Below are positions 18,528 through 28,236 of a DNA stretch of 64,000 nt, piece by piece. Numbering within the stretch: position 1 is the first letter of the stretch; every line of letters begins with the position of its first letter. The notes under the pieces were generated by a model. The model was not told the origin of the DNA and ran no database searches. It was given only the letters and a program-made list of their open reading frames with translations. The stretch lies in NCBI GenBank assembly GCA_947053655.1, contig CAMRTO010000003.1, positions 1-64,000 on the forward strand. Direction: 5' to 3'. The position numbers and the translations under genes were made by a program. This stretch comes from an uncultured Clostridia bacterium (GTDB taxonomy: Bacteria; Bacillota; Clostridia; Christensenellales; Borkfalkiaceae).

Positions 18528-21287
18528 ATGTTGCAGTTAAAGGATATTAAAAAAGACTATTTTGTCGCAGGCGAAGCAGTTCCCGCGCTGAAAGGAATAA
18601 GCCTCAATTTCCGTAAAAACGAGTTTGTTTCTATCCTCGGCGCTTCGGGTTGCGGCAAAACCACGTTACTGAATATTGTAGGCGGTCTCGATAAATACAC
18701 CTCGGGCGACCTTATAATAAACGGTAAAAGCACCAAGGAGTATAAGGACGGCGACTGGGACACGTACAGGAACCACTCCATAGGCTTCATTTTTCAAAGC
18801 TATCATCTTATTCCCCACCAGACTATCCTGCAAAACGTAGAGCTTGCCCTCGTCATTGCGGGCGTAGATAAGGAAGAACGCCGCCGCCGCGCCGTAGAAG
18901 CGTTGGAACGCGTCGGGCTGAAAGATAAGATGAACAGCCGCCCCAACCAGCTTTCTGGCGGACAGGCGCAGAGGGTTGCCATAGCGCGCGCGCTTATCAA
19001 CGACCCCGAAATCGTGCTTGCGGACGAACCTACGGGCGCGCTTGACAGTAAGACGAGCGTGCAGATAATGGAGCTTTTGAAAGAAATTTCAAAAGACAGG
19101 CTCGTCATAATGGTAACCCACAATCCCGAGCTTGCGGAACAGTATTCCACGCGCATTATAAGACTTCTGGACGGACTTGTCACAGACGACAGTATGCCCT
19201 ACGACGGCGCGGAGGAAGCTGAAGACGCAGTCGTGGAGCAGGAAGACGCCGCCGAAACCGACGCAGCCCCGTCCGAGAAGAAAAAGACCGACAAGGGCAA
19301 GAAAAAGCGCTCGTCCATGTCGGCGGGAATGGCTTTCATGCTGTCGCTTAAAAATCTTCTGTCCAAGTGGAAGCGTACTTTGATGGTTTCGCTTGCGGGC
19401 AGTATAGGCATTATAGGCGTTTCGCTTGTGCTTGCCATTTCTTCGGGCGTGCAGGGTTACATAAAAGATATGGAAAACGACATGCTTTCCGGCAATCCCA
19501 TAGCGATAGAGCGTTCTTCGTTTGACATGAGCGCACTGACCAAAATAAATAAAACCGTAAACAAGACTATCGACATTACCAAGCTGAAAGACAAGGTATA
19601 CGTCGACTCGCTGTTGCAGACGTTCTTGGATATGGGCAACAACTTTATTACCTCTAACGAAATTTCCGAAAACTATCTCGATTACGTAAGCAAAATGCCC
19701 GAAGAATATTACAGCGCAATGAGGTATAAGTTCGATTTCGAGGTAAGCAACTATATTTATACGGATTTCCACGTAACCTCTGAAACAAGCCCCACCGTCA
19801 TACCCGAGGAATTGGACGCAAGCAGCGACGGAATGTCCCTTACGGCAATTCGCTCCATGTATACGTCCGTGCTTGCGCAGGAGCCAGAGTACAGTAAATT
19901 TATCAGCATGCTCGATATGTTTACCGGCTTGCAGGAAGTGCCCGACGGCGGCGAATATATTCTGTCGCAGTACGACGTAATAGCTTCCAACGGAAATCTT
20001 TCCGAAGAACAAATAATTAATGCTTTCAACGATAAGCAAAGCCTTATCCTCGTGGTGGACGAAGGAAAGGTTTCGGAAATAGATTTGGCCCAATTCGGAT
20101 TTTTAAGTGAGGAGGAGCTGTTGAATTACGCGTTCCTCGCGGCAGGACGGACGGAGTCTTACGACCCTGCAATCGGTCTCCCCGGCAGCGGCATAAAGGA
20201 TAAGGACCCGTATTACGACGAGTCTTTGGGCGCGGGAGGATTGAACTTCAATTTCTTCTTCGACAAACAGTTCAAGTGGTATCCCAACAACACCGTTTTC
20301 ACTAAGCAGAACGACGCGCAGAAGCCCTTTGCGTATAACAGCTATTCCGAAGGTTTTTCGGAAGAAGGCAGTATGGATTTGGGCGTAAAGCTTATATTGC
20401 AGAAGAAGAAAAACGTATCTTACGGATGTTTGGCTGACGGACTTTATTATACGCCCGCGCTTACGCGCCATATTATCGCGCAGGGTCTCGAAAGCGAAAT
20501 TGCGCAGTACATAAAGGATAACGGCAATTTAAACGAGCTTACTTATACATACGACTTCACTTATTTCAAGACCGAAAACGGCGTCAAGGTCTATCATAAA
20601 GACGTCGGTATGAACAAATTCAGACAGCAACAGACAATGTTCGGCGGTTCTTCGGACGCGGTAACGCTTGGTATGGTTGCAGGAAGCGATATTGCTTCGG
20701 CAGTGTTTATTTACCCGCTTAACTTCGACATGAAGAATAAGGTCTGCACGTATCTCGACGGCTGGAATAAAATGTGCGAGGACGGCGCCGAGTACAACGG
20801 CGAAACCCTTTCTTCAAAGCAAAAGGTAAAATATACCGACATGGTGGGCGTCATAATAGATATGGTAAACACCATGATTCAAATGGTGACAATAGCGCTT
20901 GTGGCGTTTACTGCGCTGTCGCTGTTGGTTTCAACCGTAATGGTAGGTATAATCACGTATGTTTCGGTAGTGGAAAGGATTAAGGAGATAGGAATTTTAC
21001 GCTCCGTCGGCGCAAGAAAGAAGGATATAAAACTGCTGTTCATTGCGGAAACGTTTATGATAGGACTTGCCGCGGGACTTGCGGGCATAATTATTACGTA
21101 TCTTATTTCTCTGGCGATAAACCTGATAGTAACTACGGTATTTGCAATCGGCACGATAGCCGCCCTTCCCGTATGGCAGGCGCTTATAATGATAGCGGTA
21201 AGCGTGGCGCTTACGTTGATATCGGGCTTGATACCTGCGGCGGCGGCAGCCAAGAAGGACCCCGTTGTGGCGCTCAGAACCGAATAA
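18528..21287 (+). CDS. ABC transporter, fused ATP-binding and FtsX-like permease (MacB/LolCDE type)
   Basis: [42 protein letters not shown]-terminal FtsX permease ([20 protein letters not shown]). Confidence 0.95.
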   Translation: MLQLKDIKKDYFVAGEAVPALKGISLNFRKNEFVSILGASGCGKTTLLNIVGGLDKYTSGDLIINGKSTKEYKDGDWDTYRNHSIGFIFQSYHLIPHQTILQNVELALVIAGVDKEERRRRAVEALERVGLKDKMNSRPNQLSGGQAQRVAIARALINDPEIVLADEPTGALDSKTSVQIMELLKEISKDRLVIMVTHNPELAEQYSTRIIRLLDGLVTDDSMPYDGAEEAEDAVVEQEDAAETDAAPSEKKKTDKGKKKRSSMSAGMAFMLSLKNLLSKWKRTLMVSLAGSIGIIGVSLVLAISSGVQGYIKDMENDMLSGNPIAIERSSFDMSALTKINKTVNKTIDITKLKDKVYVDSLLQTFLDMGNNFITSNEISENYLDYVSKMPEEYYSAMRYKFDFEVSNYIYTDFHVTSETSPTVIPEELDASSDGMSLTAIRSMYTSVLAQEPEYSKFISMLDMFTGLQEVPDGGEYILSQYDVIASNGNLSEEQIINAFNDKQSLILVVDEGKVSEIDLAQFGFLSEEELLNYAFLAAGRTESYDPAIGLPGSGIKDKDPYYDESLGAGGLNFNFFFDKQFKWYPNNTVFTKQNDAQKPFAYNSYSEGFSEEGSMDLGVKLILQKKKNVSYGCLADGLYYTPALTRHIIAQGLESEIAQYIKDNGNLNELTYTYDFTYFKTENGVKVYHKDVGMNKFRQQQTMFGGSSDAVTLGMVAGSDIASAVFIYPLNFDMKNKVCTYLDGWNKMCEDGAEYNGETLSSKQKVKYTDMVGVIIDMVNTMIQMVTIALVAFTALSLLVSTVMVGIITYVSVVERIKEIGILRSVGARKKDIKLLFIAETFMIGLAAGLAGIIITYLISLAINLIVTTVFAIGTIAALPVWQALIMIAVSVALTLISGLIPAAAAAKKDPVVALRTE

Positions 21288-21302
21288 TCGAATATCAAAG
21301 CT

Positions 21303-21334
21303 GACGGCGCGCGTTTTTAACGCGCGCCGTTTTT
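21303..21334 (+). terminator. Terminator
   Basis: gacggcgcgcgtttttaacgcgcgccgttttt. Confidence 0.85.
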
Positions 21335-21354
21335 GCACCGTTTAAGCAGCTTTA

Positions 21355-21489
21355 CCCGATAGGTCCTGCACGTTTTTTTGTCATTCTGCCCGATAGGGCT
21401 TGCACACAGCATTGTCATTCTGCCCAAGGGGCTTGCACACAGTATTATCATTCTGCCCGATAGGGCCTGCACGCTTTTTTGTCATTTTT
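21355..21489. repeat. Tandem repeat, about 34-bp period, 4 units
   Basis: Units cccgatagg(g/t)c(t/c)tgcac...gtcattctg start at 21355, 21389, 21423 and 21456. Confidence 0.85.
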
Positions 21490-21586
21490 AGCCCTGCGGA
21501 GAATCTTATTTTCTAATCCTTAACTGCGTTGGTTGTGACAAGGCTTATTTATGATGAAATTAAGTAAAATTATACCGAAAATATTG

Positions 21587-21615
21587 TTGACACTTATTTT
21601 GAGGTGTGGTAAAAT
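21587..21615 (+). promoter_or_regulatory. Consensus sigma-A promoter
   Basis: TTGACA, 17 nt, TAAAAT upstream of 21652 CDS. Confidence 0.8.
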
Positions 21616-21651
21616 ATTCAGGTAGAAAGAAATATATTTTCAGAGGTAATT

Positions 21652-22260
21652 ATGAAAAAGTTTTTCAAAGCTATTGCAATTTTATGCGCATCGACGGCTC
21701 TCTGCGCAGGTATAGGTATTGCGGCAGGTTGCTCCGGCGGTAAAGACGGTACATATATCGGACATTATTCATATGCAAACGAATATAATGCCGTTTACGG
21801 TATGGTAGTTAAGGTTACCGTTAAAAATAACATCATTCAGAAAATAGAAGATGTAACACATACATACGGTAACGGCGAAGCTTTTTCTTGCACATATAAC
21901 AAGGTTGTAGTAGACTGGACGGCTGGCGGTCCTCAGCGCGACGAACACGGCGCTTGGAAGCTCACGGGCGAGCAAGACACCAAATATAATAAAGATTGGC
22001 ATGTCGTCAGCGATCCTCAGGGAGATTGGAGTGAAGAAGCAAAGCTTAATTGGCTGACTAAGGAAAATTGGTTGCTTCAACAGTATGAAGGCAAGTCTGT
22101 TGCCGACATTCTTGCGATAAAAGTTTTCTATGACGAAAACGGTGAACCTTATTCCAAGGACGACAACAGCGATTTCGCATCAAGCGGACTTGTGCTTACA
22201 GGTGCAACGCAGGGTAGCGGCAGATTGTTGATTGCCGTACAGAACGCGCTTGGCAAATAA
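21652..22260 (+). CDS. FMN-binding-domain lipoprotein
   Basis: Lipobox IAAGC; C-terminal SSGLVLTGATQGSGRLLIAVQNAL flavinylation-type TGAT motif. Confidence 0.75.
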   Translation: MKKFFKAIAILCASTALCAGIGIAAGCSGGKDGTYIGHYSYANEYNAVYGMVVKVTVKNNIIQKIEDVTHTYGNGEAFSCTYNKVVVDWTAGGPQRDEHGAWKLTGEQDTKYNKDWHVVSDPQGDWSEEAKLNWLTKENWLLQQYEGKSVADILAIKVFYDENGEPYSKDDNSDFASSGLVLTGATQGSGRLLIAVQNALGK

Positions 22261-22277
22261 TTAAATCAAATAAATTA

Positions 22278-22303
22278 ACCCGTCTTTTACAGACGGGTTT
22301 TTT
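22278..22303 (+). terminator. Terminator
   Basis: acccgtcttttacagacgggtttttt. Confidence 0.85.
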
Positions 22304-22339
22304 GTTGCTATTTGTAAATTTTTCGTTTATAATTGTTTT

Positions 22340-23503
22340 ATGAAAATTAAAACGGCGGCCATTGCGGCGGCGGCGCTTTTCGGCGTTTGCGCGTTTGCGG
22401 GCTGCAAAAAAACTACATACTCGGTCTATACAAATATGCCGCAGTCAAGCTATACGCTAAGCGACAAAAGCTATAAGCTTGCCGCGGAAATAGGCGGTTA
22501 CTGCGCCGAGCAGAAGCAGTTTGAGGATAAAGATACGTCCGCATACACCTCGCTCGGAAGGTATTTTTTCTCAATGATGGCGGACGCGCAACTGGTCGTT
22601 TCGGACGATTTTACAAAAGACGGAGCGCAGCAGAATTATGCAAACTTTAATAAAGCCGTTTCGGACGTTTTAAACGGGGTCGACAAGGCGTTATCGACAT
22701 CGGTCGATAATTCCGACGTGAGCCGCTTCAACGCTGCGCCGGCGGGCAAGACGATAGAAATATGCGAAATTACCTATAACGTGCTTTCGGAAGCGAAATA
22801 TGTTTATAATTTAACGGACGGCTGTTACAATCCCGCGCTGTATTACAATATTCAGGCGTACGGCTTCGGCGGGGCGGAGGACTTCCCCCACAGCGAAAGC
22901 GAGCTTCCTTCCGCTGAGACCGTCGCGCAATACACCGACCTTGCTTCGCACTTCGGCGAAGTCGATTTATCCGAAGCGGAAGGCAAATTTTACGTGAAAA
23001 AACCCGATTACACCGTGACAGTCGGCGAAGAAACGCTTTCTATGAAGCTTGATTTGGGCGGAATAGGCAAGGGTTACGCCGTAGATAAAATAGACGGCAT
23101 TTTCGACGAATACGGTTATGAATTCGGTTATTTCAATTTCGGTTCCAGCAGTATACTGTTTAAAAGCAACGTCAAGGCGGGCAGTTGGAATTTGGGCTTG
23201 TCGGGTCCGCGCTCGGTAAACCGCGACGCTTATTTACAGACGCAGATAAGGGGCGAAAAGCTTTCCACCAGCGGCGACGACGAGCAGTATTACAGAATAG
23301 GTAAAACGCGTTACTGCCACATTATCGACCCCGCAACGGGCAAGCCCGTGCAGACGGGTATAATGTCCGTCACGGTAATAGGCGGCGGCGCGGCGCAGGC
23401 AGACGCGCTTACAACGGCTATAATGTGTATGGGCAAAGACAGGGCAATAGAATTTATCGAAGGCAAGCTTACCGACAGAAAGGTAACTTTCACTTGTGAG
23501 TAA
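22340..23503 (+). CDS. apbE: FAD:protein FMN transferase (ApbE family), lipoprotein
   Basis: Lipobox FAGC; VDNSDVSRFNAA, DLGGIGKGYAVDKI, YCHIIDPATGKPVQTGIMSVTVIGGGAAQADALTTAIMCMG. Confidence 0.93.
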   Translation: MKIKTAAIAAAALFGVCAFAGCKKTTYSVYTNMPQSSYTLSDKSYKLAAEIGGYCAEQKQFEDKDTSAYTSLGRYFFSMMADAQLVVSDDFTKDGAQQNYANFNKAVSDVLNGVDKALSTSVDNSDVSRFNAAPAGKTIEICEITYNVLSEAKYVYNLTDGCYNPALYYNIQAYGFGGAEDFPHSESELPSAETVAQYTDLASHFGEVDLSEAEGKFYVKKPDYTVTVGEETLSMKLDLGGIGKGYAVDKIDGIFDEYGYEFGYFNFGSSSILFKSNVKAGSWNLGLSGPRSVNRDAYLQTQIRGEKLSTSGDDEQYYRIGKTRYCHIIDPATGKPVQTGIMSVTVIGGGAAQADALTTAIMCMGKDRAIEFIEGKLTDRKVTFTCE

Positions 23504-23505
23504 AT

Positions 23506-23973
23506 ATGTCGCTGAAAAAAATAGAACAGGTAAAACGTGATAAGGGCTTTAAAATTTTCGACCTTATAATTTACGGTGTATTAGTCGTTACGGTTGCCGT
23601 GCTGTTTATCGTGTTTTTTACCACGCGAAATACAAATCCGCTGACCGGCGTCAGGGTCTTTGTCCAAGCGAAAATCGTTTTCGAATACGAGTTCGGCAAA
23701 GAACCGTTATTTACCGAAACAGTGACCGAGGACGACGTTGAAGAAAATTCTTCTTCGCTTACGGTTACGGTGCGCACGAAAGACGGCGTAAACGTACTGT
23801 TTATAAATAAAGAAAAGAAGACGGTTAAAATGAAGGACGCCGACTGTAAGGGCAAGCAGTGCCTTTACTTTCAGCCGATAAGCGATAATAACAAATTCAT
23901 TTATTGCAGTCCGCACGGGTTGCGGGTGGAGCCGCTTTTAAAGGATTTGGACAGTCCCGATATAATTATTTAA
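23506..23973 (+). CDS. NusG domain II-containing membrane protein
   Basis: Single N-terminal TM then DADCKGKQCLYFQPISDNNKFIYCSPHGLRVEP. Confidence 0.82.
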   Translation: MSLKKIEQVKRDKGFKIFDLIIYGVLVVTVAVLFIVFFTTRNTNPLTGVRVFVQAKIVFEYEFGKEPLFTETVTEDDVEENSSSLTVTVRTKDGVNVLFINKEKKTVKMKDADCKGKQCLYFQPISDNNKFIYCSPHGLRVEPLLKDLDSPDIII

Positions 23974-24007
23974 AAAAAGCGCCGCTTTGAAAAGCGGCGC
24001 TTTTTTT
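23972..24007. terminator. Bidirectional terminator between NusG-II gene and rnfB
   Basis: aaaaaaagcgccgctttgaaaagcggcgcttttttt. Confidence 0.9.
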
Positions 24008-24017
24008 ATTGAATTTT

Positions 24018-24881
24018 TTAAGCGGTTACTTCTGGTGCGGAGGGGGTTTCTTCCGCAACGACCTTGCGGCTTATGATAATGTGTCTGGGACATTTTTCAA
24101 CGCAGGTAAGACAGCCGGTGCATTTCGTATAATCGATTTCAGGAAGATTGTCCTTCATAGTAATCGCACCGTGGGGGCAAACCTTTGCGCAAATGCCGCA
24201 AGCTATACAGCCTACCTTGCACACGCCCGTTACCTCTTTGCCCTTACACTTGGAAGAGCAAGCCACATACACGGGGGCGGAGGAGGGGATTCTGTCAATT
24301 ATTCCTTTGGGGCAGGTTGTAATGCACGCCCCGCAGGAAACGCATCTGTCGGGGTCGACATGGGCAAGTCTACCGGTTACTTCTATCGCGTTTTCGGGGC
24401 AGACCGCCTTGCAGTCTCCGCAACCCAGGCAGGCGTAGGAACAGGCTTTGTTTCCGCCGAGAAGCGACGCATTCGCAGCGCACGTCGGGTTGCCCTTGTA
24501 CTCGAATTTGTCCGCGCAGTTTTCAATGCCGCCGTTGCAGTGAACCACGGCAACGGTAGGCTCTTCTTCTTTAAGCTCTATACCGAGAAGCTTGGCTATT
24601 TCCGCTTTCTTTTCGGGCGAGGTCACGTGGCAGTCGGCAAGGTTTGCACCGCCGTCCGCAAGCTTGGAGGCGAAGCCGCTGCAACCCGAGCAACCGCAAC
24701 CGCCGCAGTTGGCCCCTGCAAGATTTTCAAGAATTTTCGTAACTTTTTCGTCAACGTTTACTTTGAAAACCTTGCCGACGATAATTATAAGTAAGCCTAT
24801 GAGAACGGCGGAGCCGGCAAATATTCCCGCAACGATACCGACCGAAATCCAGGTCTGATTGGTAATTGAAAGTAAATTCAT
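24018..24881 (-). CDS. rnfB: Rnf complex subunit RnfB
   Basis: N-term TM, CGGCGCSGC cluster, multiple CxxCxxCxxxCP ferredoxin motifs. Confidence 0.95.
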   Translation of the reverse strand: MNLLSITNQTWISVGIVAGIFAGSAVLIGLLIIIVGKVFKVNVDEKVTKILENLAGANCGGCGCSGCSGFASKLADGGANLADCHVTSPEKKAEIAKLLGIELKEEEPTVAVVHCNGGIENCADKFEYKGNPTCAANASLLGGNKACSYACLGCGDCKAVCPENAIEVTGRLAHVDPDRCVSCGACITTCPKGIIDRIPSSAPVYVACSSKCKGKEVTGVCKVGCIACGICAKVCPHGAITMKDNLPEIDYTKCTGCLTCVEKCPRHIIISRKVVAEETPSAPEVTA

Positions 24882-24893
24882 ATTCCTAACTCC

Positions 24894-25496
24894 TTATATA
24901 CTGATATACGAGAATACCGTAAACGCCATACATATGAAGCAAGCGGTTATCATCGCTATGGGGAAGCCCGCAAGCGCCTTATGCATTTTATAGCAGTTAA
25001 GCTTTTCGCGCATACCGCTCATTATAATCATGACGAGGGTAAAGCCCAGTCCCGCAAACAGCGCGTAAAGCACCGCCCAGCCGATATTCATGGAAGCGCC
25101 GCCCAGATAGCTTGACATGTCGCCTATTACAAGCTCCGTCACGCCGAGAACCGCACAGTTTGTAGTGATAAGCGGAAGATAAATTCCCATTGCGCCGTAA
25201 AGGGAGGGGGAAAGCTTCTGAATTATCTTTTCCAGCATCTGCACGAGCGAGGCTATTATGAATATGAAAAATATAATTTCAAGAAATTCTATTTTCAGCG
25301 GAACCATTACGTATGTGTAGATGGGATAGGTGACAAGCGTCGCCAAAACCATTACAAGCGTAACCGCAATTCCCATGCCCGTCGCGGAGGAGGTCTTCTT
25401 TGATACGCCTAAAAAGGGACATATACCGTAAGTTTTAGCGGTTATGAAGTTATTTGTCAGCACCGCGGAAAGAACTATCGCAATTAAAGTACCCAT
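24894..25496 (-). CDS. rnfA: Rnf complex subunit RnfA
   Basis: AVLTNNFITAKTYGICPFLGVSKK, LPLITTNCAVLGV. Confidence 0.96.
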   Translation of the reverse strand: MGTLIAIVLSAVLTNNFITAKTYGICPFLGVSKKTSSATGMGIAVTLVMVLATLVTYPIYTYVMVPLKIEFLEIIFFIFIIASLVQMLEKIIQKLSPSLYGAMGIYLPLITTNCAVLGVTELVIGDMSSYLGGASMNIGWAVLYALFAGLGFTLVMIIMSGMREKLNCYKMHKALAGFPIAMITACFICMAFTVFSYISI

Positions 25497-25499
25497 AAA

Positions 25500-26147
25500 T
25501 TACGCAGCCTCCTTCAATAAATTTTCGCGCGCAAGCTTGTTTGCTTTGACGCGTCTCATTCTTTCAAAGCCGTCAATAATGTATACGAATACCGCTATGC
25601 AGATGCCGTAGACGAGGAACGCCCCCGCAGGCTTTGCAAGCATGCCTATTTTGAAGGTCATAATTTCGTATCCAAAAAGCGAGCCCTTGCCGAAGAATTC
25701 GCAGATAATGCCCATGACCGTAAGCGCAACCGTAAAGCCGAGTCCGTTGGCAATTCCGTCCACTGCAGACTCCGCTACGGTGTGCTTGTTGGCAAACGCT
25801 TCCGCTCTGCCTAAAATTATGCAGTTTACGACTATCAGCGCAAGGAAGCCGCCTAAGCTTTCATACAAATCGGGCAGGAATTTATCCAAAAACATTCTTG
25901 CAAACGTAACCAGCGTTGCAATAATAACTATATAGCAGGGTATGCGCACCGCGTCTGGTATAAGCTTTCTCAACAAGGAAATTATCACGTTGGAAAGGGT
26001 AAGTATGACAAGCACGGTAAGTCCCATGCCCATGGACGAAAACGCCGAGGAAATAAGACCGAGCGTAGGGCAGGTACCCAGCACAAGCATAAAGGTCGGG
26101 TTCTGATAAATAAGCCCGTCGAGAGTAATCTTTTTGTACTTATTCAT
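25500..26147 (-). CDS. rnfE: Rnf complex subunit RnfE
   Basis: NPTFMLVLGTCPTLG, LIVVNCIILGRAEAFA. Confidence 0.96.
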   Translation of the reverse strand: MNKYKKITLDGLIYQNPTFMLVLGTCPTLGLISSAFSSMGMGLTVLVILTLSNVIISLLRKLIPDAVRIPCYIVIIATLVTFARMFLDKFLPDLYESLGGFLALIVVNCIILGRAEAFANKHTVAESAVDGIANGLGFTVALTVMGIICEFFGKGSLFGYEIMTFKIGMLAKPAGAFLVYGICIAVFVYIIDGFERMRRVKANKLARENLLKEAA

Positions 26148-27156
26148 TCTCGTTGCCTCCTTCTTCGTTATCGTCGGGGGTTTCTTCTACGGTTAAAAAC
26201 TGTTCATAGTTAGCCGCCGCAAATGCCGCCGCATTAATGCAGAGGTAGTTTGACTGCGTTGCGCCCGTGTTTATGTCCGAGCCGGAGGGATAATCCAAAT
26301 CCACGCCGCCGCCGAGAATACCCAGCACGCCTTCGAGATTCTTACCTACAAACATCGTTCCGTCCTTTATTGCGGGGTGCATGTTTTTGCCGTAACCCGC
26401 GGTCGAGCCGTCCGTAGTTATCGCGTATGCGGTTATAACGCCGTTTTTGTCCACCGTAACGTCTATGGAGAATTCCGCCGCGTTGCCGTAGCCCTTAGTC
26501 TTGATATGGAATGTAACTTGTTCTTCCGTAGCTTCGTGGGAAGTGTTTCTCGTATCGATATTTTCGATATAGCTACAATCCTCGTAAATATCTACGGTCA
26601 CGTTTCCGAACAAGGCGTTTACATAATCCAGCGCCGCGTTTACCGCGTTACAAATGGCGGTGGCGGAGCGGGTAGCGCCCGTCTTTATAAATCCTTCGTT
26701 GGGGTTGAAATACTGTCCCGCCGTGTAATCGCCGTAGAAGCCAGCCATAAACTTATCGTTAATGTAGGAAATGTAGGACTGTCCGGAGTTGGAGTCTATT
26801 ACGACCTTTTCAATGCCGCCGACAGCGCCCTTATTTACTTTTACGACTATCCAGCAGGTTACGGTGCCGTTGTCGAAGCCGCCCTTTCCGGTTGCTTTAA
26901 CAAGATAGTTTCCGTCGTCCTTTATTTTATAAGCTTCTTCTATGGTTGCGTTGCTGTTATAGTCTGCAACCGCAACGGCCTCGGTTTTTACTGCTTTGCC
27001 GTATATCTTTTTGATAGCGCGGTCAAATCTTTCCTGGTCGGTAACCGCCAACAGGCTGTTCATTATCGTAAGGAATATGCCGCTTATCAAAAGTACGCAC
27101 AACAGCGCTATAATGCACTTAAAGGCTTTGCCTTTGAAAAATTCTTTCACGGTCAT
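26140..27156 (-). CDS. rnfG: Rnf complex subunit RnfG, with two FMN-binding-like domains
   Basis: EGFIKTGATRSATAICNAVNAAL and SDINTGATQSNYLCINAAAFAA; synteny between rnfE and rnfD. Confidence 0.92.
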   Translation of the reverse strand: MTVKEFFKGKAFKCIIALLCVLLISGIFLTIMNSLLAVTDQERFDRAIKKIYGKAVKTEAVAVADYNSNATIEEAYKIKDDGNYLVKATGKGGFDNGTVTCWIVVKVNKGAVGGIEKVVIDSNSGQSYISYINDKFMAGFYGDYTAGQYFNPNEGFIKTGATRSATAICNAVNAALDYVNALFGNVTVDIYEDCSYIENIDTRNTSHEATEEQVTFHIKTKGYGNAAEFSIDVTVDKNGVITAYAITTDGSTAGYGKNMHPAIKDGTMFVGKNLEGVLGILGGGVDLDYPSGSDINTGATQSNYLCINAAAFAAANYEQFLTVEETPDDNEEGGNENE

Positions 27157-28236
27157 TTATTTATCCCCCTTGTTAGCTTTTATTTTTTTGTAGCCGAAGG
27201 GTCTTGCGATTATGTATTTGTCGATAAGCGGAACCACTAAGTTCATAAGCAAAATCACGAAAGATGTAACTTCTATTTTAGTCAGGTACCTCAATACCGC
27301 AACCAGCACAGCCGCAACTACGTAGTAAACCAGCTGACCGTATACGCCTTTGGGCGAGGTGCAGTAGTCCGTAAACATAAATACCGCGCCGAACAGCACG
27401 CCGCCGGAGAAAATGTGCGGCAGGAAAAGCTCCATATCGTAGATATAACCGCCGGTGTGGATAAACGCAAAACCGGACATAAATACCGCGGTAAAGCCGA
27501 ATACCGCAATAAAGAGGAGGGGCTGCCACCATTTGATGACTTTTCTTACGCTCAGGTAAATATAACCCACAAGTATCGATAGCTTGCACGTTTCGCCTAT
27601 ACAGCCCGCCACGCCCGTTCCGAGGAATAAATCGACCACGGTAAGCTTTGTTTCGGGGTTGCCGCCGTTGTTGTTCAACAGCCACCACAGGTTTGTAGAA
27701 CCGGTGAATATTCCGCTTTCGAAATCCAGCGCCGAAAAGTTAGCCGCCGTGTAGGTCGTAACCGCCGCAAAGCTTATCGCCATAAACACGCGTCCCGCGG
27801 CGGCGGGATTGACCAGGTTTTTACCCGTTCCGCCGAATACCATCTTGACGATGGCAATAGAGAAAACCGCGCCGATTATAACCTCGTAAAAAACCTCGTA
27901 CCATTTGTCCGTAGTCGGAAGTATCAGCGCGAGAATTATACCCGTCACCACCGACGTAAAGTCAAACTGTTTCATCCACCTCACGCATACGCTTTTCGCG
28001 TTGACGCACTTCTTCGAAAAACCTTTGTTGGCAATAAAGAAGTATACGAACTCCGTCGCAACGCACGAAAATACCGACATAAGTATTATCAGCAGCGCCT
28101 GCCAGCCGAAGAATACGCATCCCGCAAGGGCGCAGGGCGCAAGCGCTATGCATACGTCAATCATTATGCCGCGCGTCGTGCGTTTGCTTTTAACGTGAGG
28201 AGGGGTGGAAATTACTACCGAATTATCCATTTGCAT
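27157..28236 (-). CDS. rnfD: Rnf complex subunit RnfD
   Basis: SPHxx-type N-term (VISTPPHVKSKRTTRGIMIDV), polytopic, NLVNPAAAGRVFM. Confidence 0.96.
   Translation of the reverse strand: MQMDNSVVISTPPHVKSKRTTRGIMIDVCIALAPCALAGCVFFGWQALLIILMSVFSCVATEFVYFFIANKGFSKKCVNAKSVCVRWMKQFDFTSVVTGIILALILPTTDKWYEVFYEVIIGAVFSIAIVKMVFGGTGKNLVNPAAAGRVFMAISFAAVTTYTAANFSALDFESGIFTGSTNLWWLLNNNGGNPETKLTVVDLFLGTGVAGCIGETCKLSILVGYIYLSVRKVIKWWQPLLFIAVFGFTAVFMSGFAFIHTGGYIYDMELFLPHIFSGGVLFGAVFMFTDYCTSPKGVYGQLVYYVVAAVLVAVLRYLTKIEVTSFVILLMNLVVPLIDKYIIARPFGYKKIKANKGDK

Noticed and set aside
19089-20093. 334-aa antisense ORF inside the ABC transporter gene
   Set aside because: Shadow ORF caused by codon bias; the plus-strand frame has clear Walker/FtsX motifs.
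21355-21489. Possible CRISPR array
   Set aside because: Units are contiguous with no unique spacers, degenerate, and no cas genes are nearby; a simple tandem repeat.
24009-24794. 261-aa plus-strand ORF opposite rnfB
   Set aside because: Shadow ORF; rnfB ferredoxin motifs are on the minus strand.
26377-27240. 287-aa ORF opposite rnfG
   Set aside because: Shadow ORF in GC-skewed codon positions with no domain signal.
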